A stretch of 64,000 nt of DNA, taken from Hydrogenedens sp964549105. GTDB taxonomy: Bacteria > Hydrogenedentota > Hydrogenedentia > Hydrogenedentales > Hydrogenedentaceae. Position numbers and translations under genes: made by a program. Under the pieces are notes generated by a model that saw only the letters and a program-made list of their open reading frames with translations, had not been told where the DNA came from and ran no database searches. The stretch spans positions 1 to 64,000 of the forward strand of contig CAZJTZ010000013.1 of NCBI GenBank assembly GCA_964549105.1. The letters run 5' to 3'. Of the stretch, positions 1-6,849 are shown in pieces; position 1 is the stretch's first letter, and each line of letters starts with the position of its first letter.

Positions 1-219
1 AATAATCCCGGTTCAAGTGCTAAAGCACAAAGTTCTATATTTATAATGTGGGACAATGTTTCTGACCAGGCAGCCAAGTTTAATCATATTCCCGGCGGAA
101 GCAATATTTTGTATATGGATGGACATGTTGCATTTGTTCGTTATCTTCCAGAAGGGGGAGAACCTCCAATGGTTCCAGAACTGGCTAGTGTTATGCGTAT
201 TTTTGATATTCCAGAATAA
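1..219 (+). CDS. Prepilin-like protein with H-X9-DG type C-terminal motif (partial, 5' end missing)
   Basis: The reading frame is open from the first base and gives the last 72 residues of a protein. Residues about 28-42 contain His, then GGSN, then MDGHV. This matches the C-terminal H-X9-DG domain of pseudopilin-like proteins (DUF1559 family), although here ten rather than nine residues separate His and DG. Family members usually have an N-terminal prepilin cleavage site and one transmembrane helix, and occur in many copies in Planctomycetes, Lentisphaerae and related phyla. The N-terminus lies outside the window, so the signal cannot be checked. A strong hairpin terminator follows the stop codon. 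The family call is fairly safe; the role is unknown. Confidence 0.75.
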   Translation, partial: NNPGSSAKAQSSIFIMWDNVSDQAAKFNHIPGGSNILYMDGHVAFVRYLPEGGEPPMVPELASVMRIFDIPE

Positions 220-249
220 TAGAAAACAATTTTAATCTTTGTAAAACAT

Positions 250-297
250 AAACACGCGGATTTCTCAAAACATCTATTATCGAAAATCCGCGTGTTT
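250..297. terminator. Strong bidirectional intrinsic terminator
   Basis: A perfect 14-bp inverted repeat (AAACACGCGGATTT at 250-263 and its complement at 284-297) encloses a 20-nt loop, and the plus-strand T-run extends to 300. It lies between the stop of the prepilin-like gene and the stop of the convergent FAH-family gene. The minus-strand side is also T-rich, so it probably ends transcription from both. Confidence 0.85.
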
Positions 298-318
298 TTT
301 GCTAATAAAGTGATTTAG

Positions 319-1113
319 TTAAACAACTGGATTTTTTAATATTCCGATATGTGGAATTTCTATTTCGACCATGTCCCCTTTATTCAAAACTATCTTTGGA
401 GAGCGAGCCCAACCTACGCCAGATGGAGTTCCTGTAAAAATAAGACTACCTGCTTTTAAGGTTGTGTCCTGACTCAAAAAAGATACCAATTCAAACGGAT
501 TAAAAATCATGTCCGTTGTATTTCCTGTTTGCATGATTTGATTATTTACCCGTGTTGTTATTTGAAATGAAGGGCATGATTGCAAATCTTCCATTGGCAA
601 AACAAAAGGTCCCACGGGAGCAAAGGTATCAAAACTTTTCCCACGCACCCATTGTCCGCCCCCTAATTCATTCTGCCATTTCCTTGCAGATACATCATTG
701 CCAATGGTAAATCCCTCGATGGAATGATGGGCTTCTTCTGCTTTAACATTCAAAGCGTCTTTTTTTATGATAATCACTAACTCACCTTCATAATCTACCT
801 CATTGTCACAGACCCCTGGAATTTTTATAGGTTCAAGATGCCCTGTTAATGCAGACGGATTTTTCATGAAAACGACAGGATACTCTGGAATAGGCTTGTT
901 TGTCTCCCTTGCATGTCCGCGATAGTTTAGACCAATACAAAATATCGCTGGCGATTCAACCGGAGTCAGCCATTTCTGGGGAGATATTTTTCTACCTGTT
1001 ATTTTTAGAGTCCCTTTTAATGGTTCACCTTCCAGTTCATAATAATTGTTGTCTGAACCAATACTAATATAAGAAATATCTCCTTCCTCATTTATAACTC
1101 TTGCCCATTTCAT
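319..1113 (-). CDS. Fumarylacetoacetate hydrolase (FAH) family protein
   Basis: This 264-residue protein has the FAH fold. Residues about 55-66 hold the family entry motif FCIGLNYRGHA. Glu109 and Glu111 in VDYEGELV and Asp140 in GFTIGNDVSAR are the expected metal ligands, and Lys159 in RGKSFD is also conserved. Family members cleave or decarboxylate acylpyruvates and 2-oxo-diacids from aromatic or sugar-acid catabolism, using Mg or Mn. The exact substrate cannot be read from sequence. I chose the start at MKWAR because AAAGGAA sits about 7 bases upstream; a longer frame adds 14 basic residues with no ribosome binding site. It is divergent from the sugar isomerase-like gene, so a sugar-acid role is possible. 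Confidence 0.85.
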   Translation of the reverse strand: MKWARVINEEGDISYISIGSDNNYYELEGEPLKGTLKITGRKISPQKWLTPVESPAIFCIGLNYRGHARETNKPIPEYPVVFMKNPSALTGHLEPIKIPGVCDNEVDYEGELVIIIKKDALNVKAEEAHHSIEGFTIGNDVSARKWQNELGGGQWVRGKSFDTFAPVGPFVLPMEDLQSCPSFQITTRVNNQIMQTGNTTDMIFNPFELVSFLSQDTTLKAGSLIFTGTPSGVGWARSPKIVLNKGDMVEIEIPHIGILKNPVV

Positions 1114-1240
1114 AATTATTCCTTTCTTTTTGTTTAAACATGGTTTTTTTCTCACTAACTTATTTATATAGAATTATAGAAATTACTATTTAACATTGTG
1201 AAATAGCAATTCCTGAACAATAAAAAGAAGGAGAATAGAA

Positions 1241-2104
1241 ATGTATTTGTCGAGAAGAGATTTTATGAAAATAGCGGGAATATCTCTCCCTGTTTTAGGG
1301 ACATCGTCATTTATGTTCGGTCAAGAAAAGAAATGCAGTTTTCCCATCGCTGCGTGTGACTGGTCAATCTGGACAGAAGGAACAGCCGCACTGGACATTG
1401 CCCAACAAATAGGCCTGGATGGTGTAGAAATTTCTGCAGGCAAACCTGAAGACAAGATTGCTATTGCTAATGTGGATTTGAGAGAACAATATAAGGCAAA
1501 GATGAAAGAAACAGGCATTCAAATACCATCAATTGCTATGAGTTTGTTCAATGATGCTCCATTAGCCAGTGAACCACGGGCAACAGGTTGGGTCCTGGAT
1601 ACCATTGATGCAGCGAAAGATTTGGGTGCTAAGGTTATTCTTCTTGCCTTTTTCAGTAAAGGTGATTTAATTGATAAAGGTAAATTAAAAGATAATAATA
1701 TTGCAGAAGTAGTAAACAAACTAAAAGAGTGTGCACCGAAAGCAAAAGAGTCGGGTGTTATATTGGGGTTAGAAAATACCCTGTCTGCCCAGCAAAATAT
1801 GGAGATATTAGATAGGATAGGGAGCGATGCCTGTAAAGTCTATTATGATGTCGGAAACTCAACTTACAGTGGCTATGATGTCCCTGCGGAAATTCGACTG
1901 CTGAAAGACAAAATCTGTCAGATACATTTTAAGGACGGCGCTTTTTATCTGGGCAAAGGCAAGGTGAAGATGGAACCCATTGCAGAAGCAATAAAAGAGA
2001 TTGGCTACAAAGGTTGGTTCGTGTTAGAAACAGGTCTTCCAACAATGAACAAGGTAAATGATTTCAAGAAAAATTTAGGTTTCCTTCAAGAGTTGTTGGG
2101 ATAA
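1241..2104 (+). CDS. Tat-exported sugar phosphate isomerase/epimerase-like TIM-barrel protein
   Basis: This 287-residue protein starts with a twin-arginine signal, SRRDFMK, followed by a hydrophobic stretch to about residue 27, so it is probably exported folded. The rest is a xylose-isomerase-like TIM barrel (AP endonuclease family 2 fold). Candidate metal ligands are Glu178 in GLENT, Asp203 in YYDVGN, His229 in IHFKD and Glu263 in VLETG. Such proteins isomerise or epimerise sugars and keto-sugars. A GGAG ribosome binding site sits about 8 bases before the ATG. The gene is followed after 24 bases by a Tat-signal Gfo/Idh/MocA oxidoreductase, a pairing common in PVC-type bacteria that suggests an oxidation-isomerisation pathway for sugars. 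The substrate is unknown. Confidence 0.82.
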   Translation: MYLSRRDFMKIAGISLPVLGTSSFMFGQEKKCSFPIAACDWSIWTEGTAALDIAQQIGLDGVEISAGKPEDKIAIANVDLREQYKAKMKETGIQIPSIAMSLFNDAPLASEPRATGWVLDTIDAAKDLGAKVILLAFFSKGDLIDKGKLKDNNIAEVVNKLKECAPKAKESGVILGLENTLSAQQNMEILDRIGSDACKVYYDVGNSTYSGYDVPAEIRLLKDKICQIHFKDGAFYLGKGKVKMEPIAEAIKEIGYKGWFVLETGLPTMNKVNDFKKNLGFLQELLG

Positions 2105-2128
2105 AATATTAAAATAAGGATATTCACA

Positions 2129-3346
2129 ATGGATAAGAAAAATGTAGGAAATAGTTCACGCCGCGATTTTATGAAATCAACAATATTAGCAACAGGTGCG
2201 TTGAGTATTCTCTCTCCACATATTGCTTTTGGGAGCGAAACTAATGAAAAAATAAAGTTGGGATTAATCGGTTGTGGTGGTAGAGGCCGCTGGATAGCCC
2301 ATCTGTTTGAAAATAATGCACCCTTCAAAATAACAGCCGTTCATGATGTATTTCGTAAAAGGGCTATGCGTGTTGCAGAAGAATGTAATGTCCCGACCTC
2401 AAATGTCTTTGTCGGTTTAGATGGATACAAGCAATTGCTCGAAACAGATGTAGAAGCCGTTGCCATTGAAAGCCCGCCTTATTTCCATCCGACACAGGTC
2501 CTTTCCTCTGTGGAAAAGGGGAAGCATGTATACTTGGCAAAGCCTATTGCCGTAGATGTTAATGGCTGTCTATCCTTGATTGAGATTTCAAAAAAATACA
2601 ACGGCAAATTAAATTTGCTTGTTGATTTTCAAACTCGCAATTATGATTTATTCAAAGAGTGTGCAAAACGAATACATGAGGGAATGATTGGCGACCCTGT
2701 TATCGGACAGTTTTACTATTATTGCAGCAGGTTGGGTAAACAGGCAGAACCCAATGAACCGGGAGCACGCCTGAAAAATTGGGTATTTGATAAAATCCTT
2801 TCTGGCGATATAATCGTTGAACAAAACATACATGTTCTCGATGTCGCAAACTGGTATCTACAATCCCATCCCTTAAAAGCCACAGGGACGGGTGGAAGAA
2901 AGGCACGCACCGATTTGGGCGATTGCTGGGACCATTTCTGCGTTCAGTTTAATTACCCCAAAGATGTCATTGTTGATTTCAGTAGTGGCCAATTCACTTA
3001 TGGATATGACGATATATGTATGCGACTTTACGGTTCATTAGGAACGGCAGACACACATTACGGAGGCATAGTTACAATTGAAGGTAAGTCAGACACCTGG
3101 CAGGGGGGACAGAGTTCCGATATTTATGAAAAAGGTGCAGTGAATAATATAAAAGATTTCTATAACTCGATTAAATCTGGGAAATACTTAAACAATCTGG
3201 AAGAATCTGCAAACAGTGCATTGACCTGTATTCTTGGGAGAATGTCTGCCTATCAGAATAAAACTGTTACCTGGGAAGAGATGATAAATTCAGGAGAAAA
3301 ATTAGAGACAGAAATCCCCATCTCAGAAGAAATAATCAACTCATAA
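2129..3346 (+). CDS. Tat-exported Gfo/Idh/MocA family oxidoreductase
   Basis: This 405-residue protein has a Tat motif SRRDFMK at residues 10-16 and a hydrophobic segment to about residue 35. The Rossmann fingerprint GLIGCGGRGR (residues 45-54) binds NAD(P). The family EKP motif appears as AKP with Lys138 kept; the Glu to Ala change is the one departure seen. The C-terminal half is the usual alpha/beta substrate domain. Family members oxidise or reduce sugars, inositols and amino sugars. Exported members often carry a tightly bound cofactor, because free NAD is absent outside the cytoplasm. It is probably cotranscribed with the upstream isomerase-like gene. The substrate is not known. Confidence 0.85.
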   Translation: MDKKNVGNSSRRDFMKSTILATGALSILSPHIAFGSETNEKIKLGLIGCGGRGRWIAHLFENNAPFKITAVHDVFRKRAMRVAEECNVPTSNVFVGLDGYKQLLETDVEAVAIESPPYFHPTQVLSSVEKGKHVYLAKPIAVDVNGCLSLIEISKKYNGKLNLLVDFQTRNYDLFKECAKRIHEGMIGDPVIGQFYYYCSRLGKQAEPNEPGARLKNWVFDKILSGDIIVEQNIHVLDVANWYLQSHPLKATGTGGRKARTDLGDCWDHFCVQFNYPKDVIVDFSSGQFTYGYDDICMRLYGSLGTADTHYGGIVTIEGKSDTWQGGQSSDIYEKGAVNNIKDFYNSIKSGKYLNNLEESANSALTCILGRMSAYQNKTVTWEEMINSGEKLETEIPISEEIINS

Positions 3347-4019
3347 AATTGTCATAATCATAAATACATACAGCGAGGCTGTAAACACATACCAAAACTA
3401 TAGCGAGCATGGAGTCTTTTATTTTTCCCTCTGGATAAGAGTGTTTCAGTAGAAATGAGGGAATTAATAAACTCTGGCTCTATCTAAAACTTTCTGAAAA
3501 AGTAGGGGCATATCGTAATACACCCCTCATAAACAGTATATTAGAGGTATTGTTTGCTTGCAGAGGTATCGTTTTTTAGGGTGTATTGCAATACGCCTTC
3601 TTTTTATTACCCTTTCAGTAAGGTAGTAATGTGAAAAGTGTATGTTTTTATAAAAGAGTAATTTGTGAAACTGCCTTTTTACAAAACAAAACCGTTATGA
3701 ACACACCGTTTGCAACGATGTTAAACTGAATTCCTATACAAAATAATATATTTTGACAATTCTTAACAAAAGACGATATCTTCCAGTATACCCTACGAAA
3801 CTCTTGAAATATCTTCACAAATAAAAAATATTTCTGTATGAACGGGAGAGGTATTTTTTTCTTTTCGTTCTTTACATTTACCTGACGATATTTATGATTT
3901 ATCTCTTAAACGCTGAGAACTAACTATGGATACTTTTATTATTCTTTTTTATCAATAGAATTATTTTTTTAAATGTTTTAAGAAAAAAATAAAAAATAAA
4001 CAGAATTAATATTTTTGAC
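3347..4019. other. AT-rich intergenic region with no gene seen
   Basis: About 670 bases lie between the oxidoreductase and the dcw promoter. Stop codons are dense in all frames and I see no coding potential or known RNA fold. It holds a palindromic element pair, listed separately, and a very AT-rich final 200 bases that probably serves as upstream promoter DNA for mraZ. Confidence 0.5.
3504..3597. repeat. Pair of related palindromic elements
   Basis: The first element (about 3504-3527) reads AGGGG...CCCCT around a CGTAATACACCC core. The second (about 3578-3597) reads AGGGTGTATTGCAATACGCCT and contains the perfect 12-bp palindrome GTATTGCAATAC (3582-3593). The AATACACCC of the first is the complement of GGGTGTATT in the second, so they can also pair with each other over about 50 bases. 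Function unknown: a REP-like repeat, a protein site or a remnant are all possible. Confidence 0.4.
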
Positions 4020-4048
4020 TTGACAAAGTGGATTTTTAGTGATATTAT
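4020..4048 (+). promoter_or_regulatory. Near-consensus sigma-70 promoter of the dcw cluster
   Basis: TTGACA (4020-4025) and TATTAT (4043-4048) are separated by exactly 17 bases, so transcription should start near 4055, about 40 bases before mraZ. It is the strongest housekeeping-type promoter I noticed in the window and is placed to drive the whole mraZ-to-ftsW operon. Confidence 0.75.
4025..4046 (+). promoter_or_regulatory. Candidate MraZ operator boxes inside the promoter spacer
   Basis: Two direct near-repeats, AAAGTGGATTT and TTAGTGATATT, follow each other at an 11-base period within the promoter. A further GTGGAG lies at 4082-4087, overlapping the ribosome binding site. MraZ is known to bind GTGG-type direct repeats spaced about one helical turn apart in its own promoter and to repress it. 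That these are the sites is inferred from position and likeness only. Confidence 0.4.
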
Positions 4049-4094
4049 ATAGCAATATTATAGTAAATAAATAGTAATTTGGTGGAGAATAGTA

Positions 4095-4568
4095 GTGTTA
4101 ACTTATCAATCAGAATATCATGTCACATTGGACGATAAAAACAGAATATTAACGCCTATTACTTTAAAATCCATTATGATAGATAACAATCACACTGTTT
4201 GGTATTTGACGCGTGGATTTGAGAATAATTTATTACTATTTCCATCTCAAATATGGAAAGAAGTTACCGATAAGTTAGACGAACTGCCTGTTTTAAATCC
4301 CAAAGCACAACTTCTCCGCCGTCGTTTTATTGGGGGCTCTGTTCAGATTCGACCTGATGCACAATTTCGAATGACCTTACCTGCTCCTTTCCGTAACTGG
4401 GCAGAGATTCTGGATAATGCAGTTATCGCAGGTTGTGGGGCTTATCTTGAAATCTGGAATGAATCATTATGGGACAATTTCTTTAAGGATGAAGATACTC
4501 AAAAAGAGATGAAAAATTTTATGGAGGAACTATTTCCGTTAACGAGCATAAACAACAACTTATCTTAA
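4095..4568 (+). CDS. mraZ: Transcriptional regulator MraZ
   Basis: The 157-residue protein is slightly longer than typical MraZ (about 140-150). It has two AbrB/SpoVT-like swapped-hairpin halves, seen in DDKNRILTP (about residues 13-21) and in PDAQFRMTLPAPFR in the second half, which stand for the duplicated DxxGR motif. MraZ forms ring-shaped oligomers and binds the promoter of the dcw cluster to control division and wall genes. The start codon is GTG with GGTGGAG seven bases upstream; the frame has no good ATG nearby. It is the first gene of the cluster, its usual place, which supports the call strongly. Confidence 0.92.
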   Translation: MLTYQSEYHVTLDDKNRILTPITLKSIMIDNNHTVWYLTRGFENNLLLFPSQIWKEVTDKLDELPVLNPKAQLLRRRFIGGSVQIRPDAQFRMTLPAPFRNWAEILDNAVIAGCGAYLEIWNESLWDNFFKDEDTQKEMKNFMEELFPLTSINNNLS

Positions 4569-4585
4569 TAAGAGGAGTTACGGCT

Positions 4586-4930
4586 ATGGAGATTGAAAAA
4601 CTTAATTGTGGGCATGTAGTCCTTGTTCGAGTCTCAGGCAGTCTTGACGAGGAAAATGTGTGTAATTTGCGGCTTGCTATTGCAGATTACATCAAACGGA
4701 AAAAGAACTATGTAGTATTGAATCTTCAAGAGGTGGACATGATGGACCAGGTCGCTGCGGGCTATCTTTTAGAATGCTTGCAGATGGCAAGAAGGAAAGG
4801 TGGAGACTTAAAATTGGTCAAGCCAAGCACTTTTATAGAGCAACTTTTCCGTTTTATTGGAATATGGCATTATTTTGAAATATACACTAACGAGATGAAT
4901 GCAGTGGATGCATTCAAACTGGCAGCCTAA
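4586..4930 (+). CDS. STAS-domain (anti-anti-sigma factor-like) protein without the phosphorylation serine
   Basis: The 114-residue protein is a single STAS domain: VVLVRVSGSLDEENV at the start, a central strand YVVLNLQEVDMMD, a helix, then GGDLKLVKPS. STAS antagonists such as SpoIIAA or RsbV bind an anti-sigma kinase and are switched off by phosphorylation of Ser in a DSSGLG loop. Here that loop is D54-QVAAG, so the serine is missing. The protein may be constitutively active, act as a structural partner, or belong to a different STAS group. It lies 17 bases after mraZ with an AGAGGAG ribosome binding site. A STAS gene between mraZ and rsmH is unusual and suggests a link to wall or division control. 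Confidence 0.8.
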   Translation: MEIEKLNCGHVVLVRVSGSLDEENVCNLRLAIADYIKRKKNYVVLNLQEVDMMDQVAAGYLLECLQMARRKGGDLKLVKPSTFIEQLFRFIGIWHYFEIYTNEMNAVDAFKLAA

Positions 4931-4973
4931 TCGAATTTATTTCCAGCGAAATCCTTGCTGGGAAAAATTTCGA
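4931..4973 (+). promoter_or_regulatory. Long imperfect hairpin between the STAS gene and rsmH
   Basis: Bases 4931-4947 and 4957-4973 form an imperfect 17-bp stem (core CCAGC/GCTGG) around the 9-nt loop GAAATCCTT. There is no U-run strong enough for a clear terminator. It could be an attenuator, an RNA processing site or a stabilising element that sets different levels for mraZ/STAS and the genes downstream. Confidence 0.5.
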
Positions 4974-4992
4974 TTATTTATGTCAAGAATTT

Positions 4993-5967
4993 ATGACCAA
5001 TGAAAATTATCATATTCCAGTTATGGCAGAGAAGGTAATAGACCTTCTCCGGGGGAAGAAAGGGGGAATTTTTGTTGACGCTACCGTAGGTTCAGGAGGA
5101 CATACTTCTTACTTTTTTGAGCATTTAAATCCAGATTTAGTTATTGGCATAGACCGTGACCCCAGAGCGATACAAATCAGTAGTAATCGTTTCAAAAACA
5201 ATAGTCGTGTGAAGTTGTTTCATGCAAATTATGCGGAGATGGACCAGGTAGTTTACAAATTAGGTATCCAGAAAGTAGATGTAATTTTAATTGATGCAGG
5301 ACTTTCAAGTTTTGCTCTGGAAGATGAGACCCGTGGTTTTTCCTTTCAAAAGGAAGGTCCTTTAGATATGAGAATGAATTCCAAAGATATAGAGACATTA
5401 GATGATTTTTTAGAAAAAAACGATGTAAATGAAATTGCAAGAATTTTAAAAGAGTATGGAGATGTCAGGAAACCTTTTCGTGTAGCAGAAAGGATAGTTC
5501 TTCGTAAGAAGGAAGGAAATCTTAAAAAAGTTTCAGATTTAGTTCAAACGATATTGGAGATTTTTCCTGCTAAAAATCGAATTCCAGACGAGGTTCGACA
5601 GGTGTTTCAGGCGTTGAGAATTGCTGTTAATAATGAATTATTTTTCCTTAACAAAGGTTTATGGGCGGGAATGAAGATATTGTCAAAAGAAGGTTACTTT
5701 TTAGTCATCAGTTTTCATTCAGGAGAGGATAGGATTGTAAAATCTGTGTTTCGTTTTGTTTCTCATCCTATCAAAATTTTATCACCTGAAGGATTTTTGA
5801 GAAAAGAGATTCCACCTATAGCCCGAGTTCTAACCCCTAAACCTTTGATTCCGTCTTTAGAAGAAATCAAAAAAAATTCAAAAGCAAAAAGTGCAAAATT
5901 GAGAGCCATAGAAAAAATTTCTGATGAATATATGGACTATTATTTGAAGGGAGCGATGAATCCATGA
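4993..5967 (+). CDS. rsmH: 16S rRNA (cytosine(1402)-N(4))-methyltransferase RsmH
   Basis: The 324-residue protein matches RsmH (MraW) in length and motifs: HIPVM near the start, the SAM-binding DATVGSGGHT (residues about 29-38), GIDRDP for the ribose site, and the family blocks RGFSF and GPLDMRM. The usual DLGVSS appears as DAGLSS. RsmH methylates N4 of C1402 in the ribosomal P site in the cytoplasm. No strong ribosome binding site precedes the ATG; a hairpin lies just upstream. The stop overlaps the next start as ATGA, so translation is probably coupled to the FtsL-like gene. Confidence 0.95.
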   Translation: MTNENYHIPVMAEKVIDLLRGKKGGIFVDATVGSGGHTSYFFEHLNPDLVIGIDRDPRAIQISSNRFKNNSRVKLFHANYAEMDQVVYKLGIQKVDVILIDAGLSSFALEDETRGFSFQKEGPLDMRMNSKDIETLDDFLEKNDVNEIARILKEYGDVRKPFRVAERIVLRKKEGNLKKVSDLVQTILEIFPAKNRIPDEVRQVFQALRIAVNNELFFLNKGLWAGMKILSKEGYFLVISFHSGEDRIVKSVFRFVSHPIKILSPEGFLRKEIPPIARVLTPKPLIPSLEEIKKNSKAKSAKLRAIEKISDEYMDYYLKGAMNP

Positions 5968-6839
5968 CTACAAAGTCAATAAAAACAAGGAAAGAAACCC
6001 TGTTTGTTGGCGCATTATATCTTATACCTGTTTTAATCCTATCCGGAGTATTTGCTGTTGATTTATATATTAATGTCCAGCAATGGCGTTATGACTGCTT
6101 AACGATTCAAGCAAAGAAAAATATTACAAGGTGGGTCAAGAATGAAACGGAGAGTATAAAGTCCGCCAATGATAATATGATTAAAGATACTTCTGAATTG
6201 AAATCTCTGAATGACAAAAAAATGCAAGAGAAAAATAGTTCTTCGTTACTCAAAGATTGGGTTCTTGAAATAAGTTCTTACATGAATTCATGGAAGAACA
6301 ATTCATCGGATAATGACGAGATAGATATTCAAAAAGAGGAAGATATTAATTGTGGTCTAAAAGCGATGACCGCAGAGATAGAGGCATTAAAGGTAGAGAA
6401 AACAAAGTTAGAGAATTTGCAAAATTTAACTCGATTAGGATACCAACTTGGTTTAATTTCACCGACGCCTGAACAAATTGTCCGCGTTACATATAGCAGG
6501 GATGAAAGAGAGAAACTTGTTCAAACTGCCTCCACAGAAATGTTGTTTCCAGAAAAACCTAAAAAGGTAGAAATGCTTCTCCAAGAATGTGAGTATGGTC
6601 AGGAAGAAAAAGGCATTCAAAACAAAATTTTTGGGTTATTAAGTAAAGTAGCAATTTCTGTTAAACAAAAGATGGTAGAAGAAATAAGCACTCCTGTAAG
6701 TGCGGAATCAAAAGACCTTTTTCCAGAACAGGGTCAACAGGTTAATCCTACTGCAACAAGTAAAAATAGTAATCCAGATAAAGAAAAAGATTCTATTGAT
6801 ATTGACTCATTAAGCGAATTTTTGATGGAAGATTTATAG
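5964..6839 (+). CDS. FtsL-like single-pass division protein candidate
   Basis: The 291-residue protein has a short cytoplasmic N-terminus, one transmembrane helix at about residues 14-34, and a long charged helical region (about 40-180) rich in Lys, Glu and Leu. This is the layout and the genomic slot (between rsmH and the transpeptidase gene) of FtsL, which bridges FtsB and the FtsW-FtsI synthase at the septum. FtsL is normally about 100-120 residues, so this protein is more than twice the usual length, with an extra C-terminal acidic tail ending in DSLSEFLMEDL. Sequence likeness to FtsL cannot be shown by eye because FtsL is poorly conserved. The call rests on synteny and topology. Confidence 0.5.
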   Translation: MTTKSIKTRKETLFVGALYLIPVLILSGVFAVDLYINVQQWRYDCLTIQAKKNITRWVKNETESIKSANDNMIKDTSELKSLNDKKMQEKNSSSLLKDWVLEISSYMNSWKNNSSDNDEIDIQKEEDINCGLKAMTAEIEALKVEKTKLENLQNLTRLGYQLGLISPTPEQIVRVTYSRDEREKLVQTASTEMLFPEKPKKVEMLLQECEYGQEEKGIQNKIFGLLSKVAISVKQKMVEEISTPVSAESKDLFPEQGQQVNPTATSKNSNPDKEKDSIDIDSLSEFLMEDL

Positions 6840-6849
6840 GCAAAGAAAA

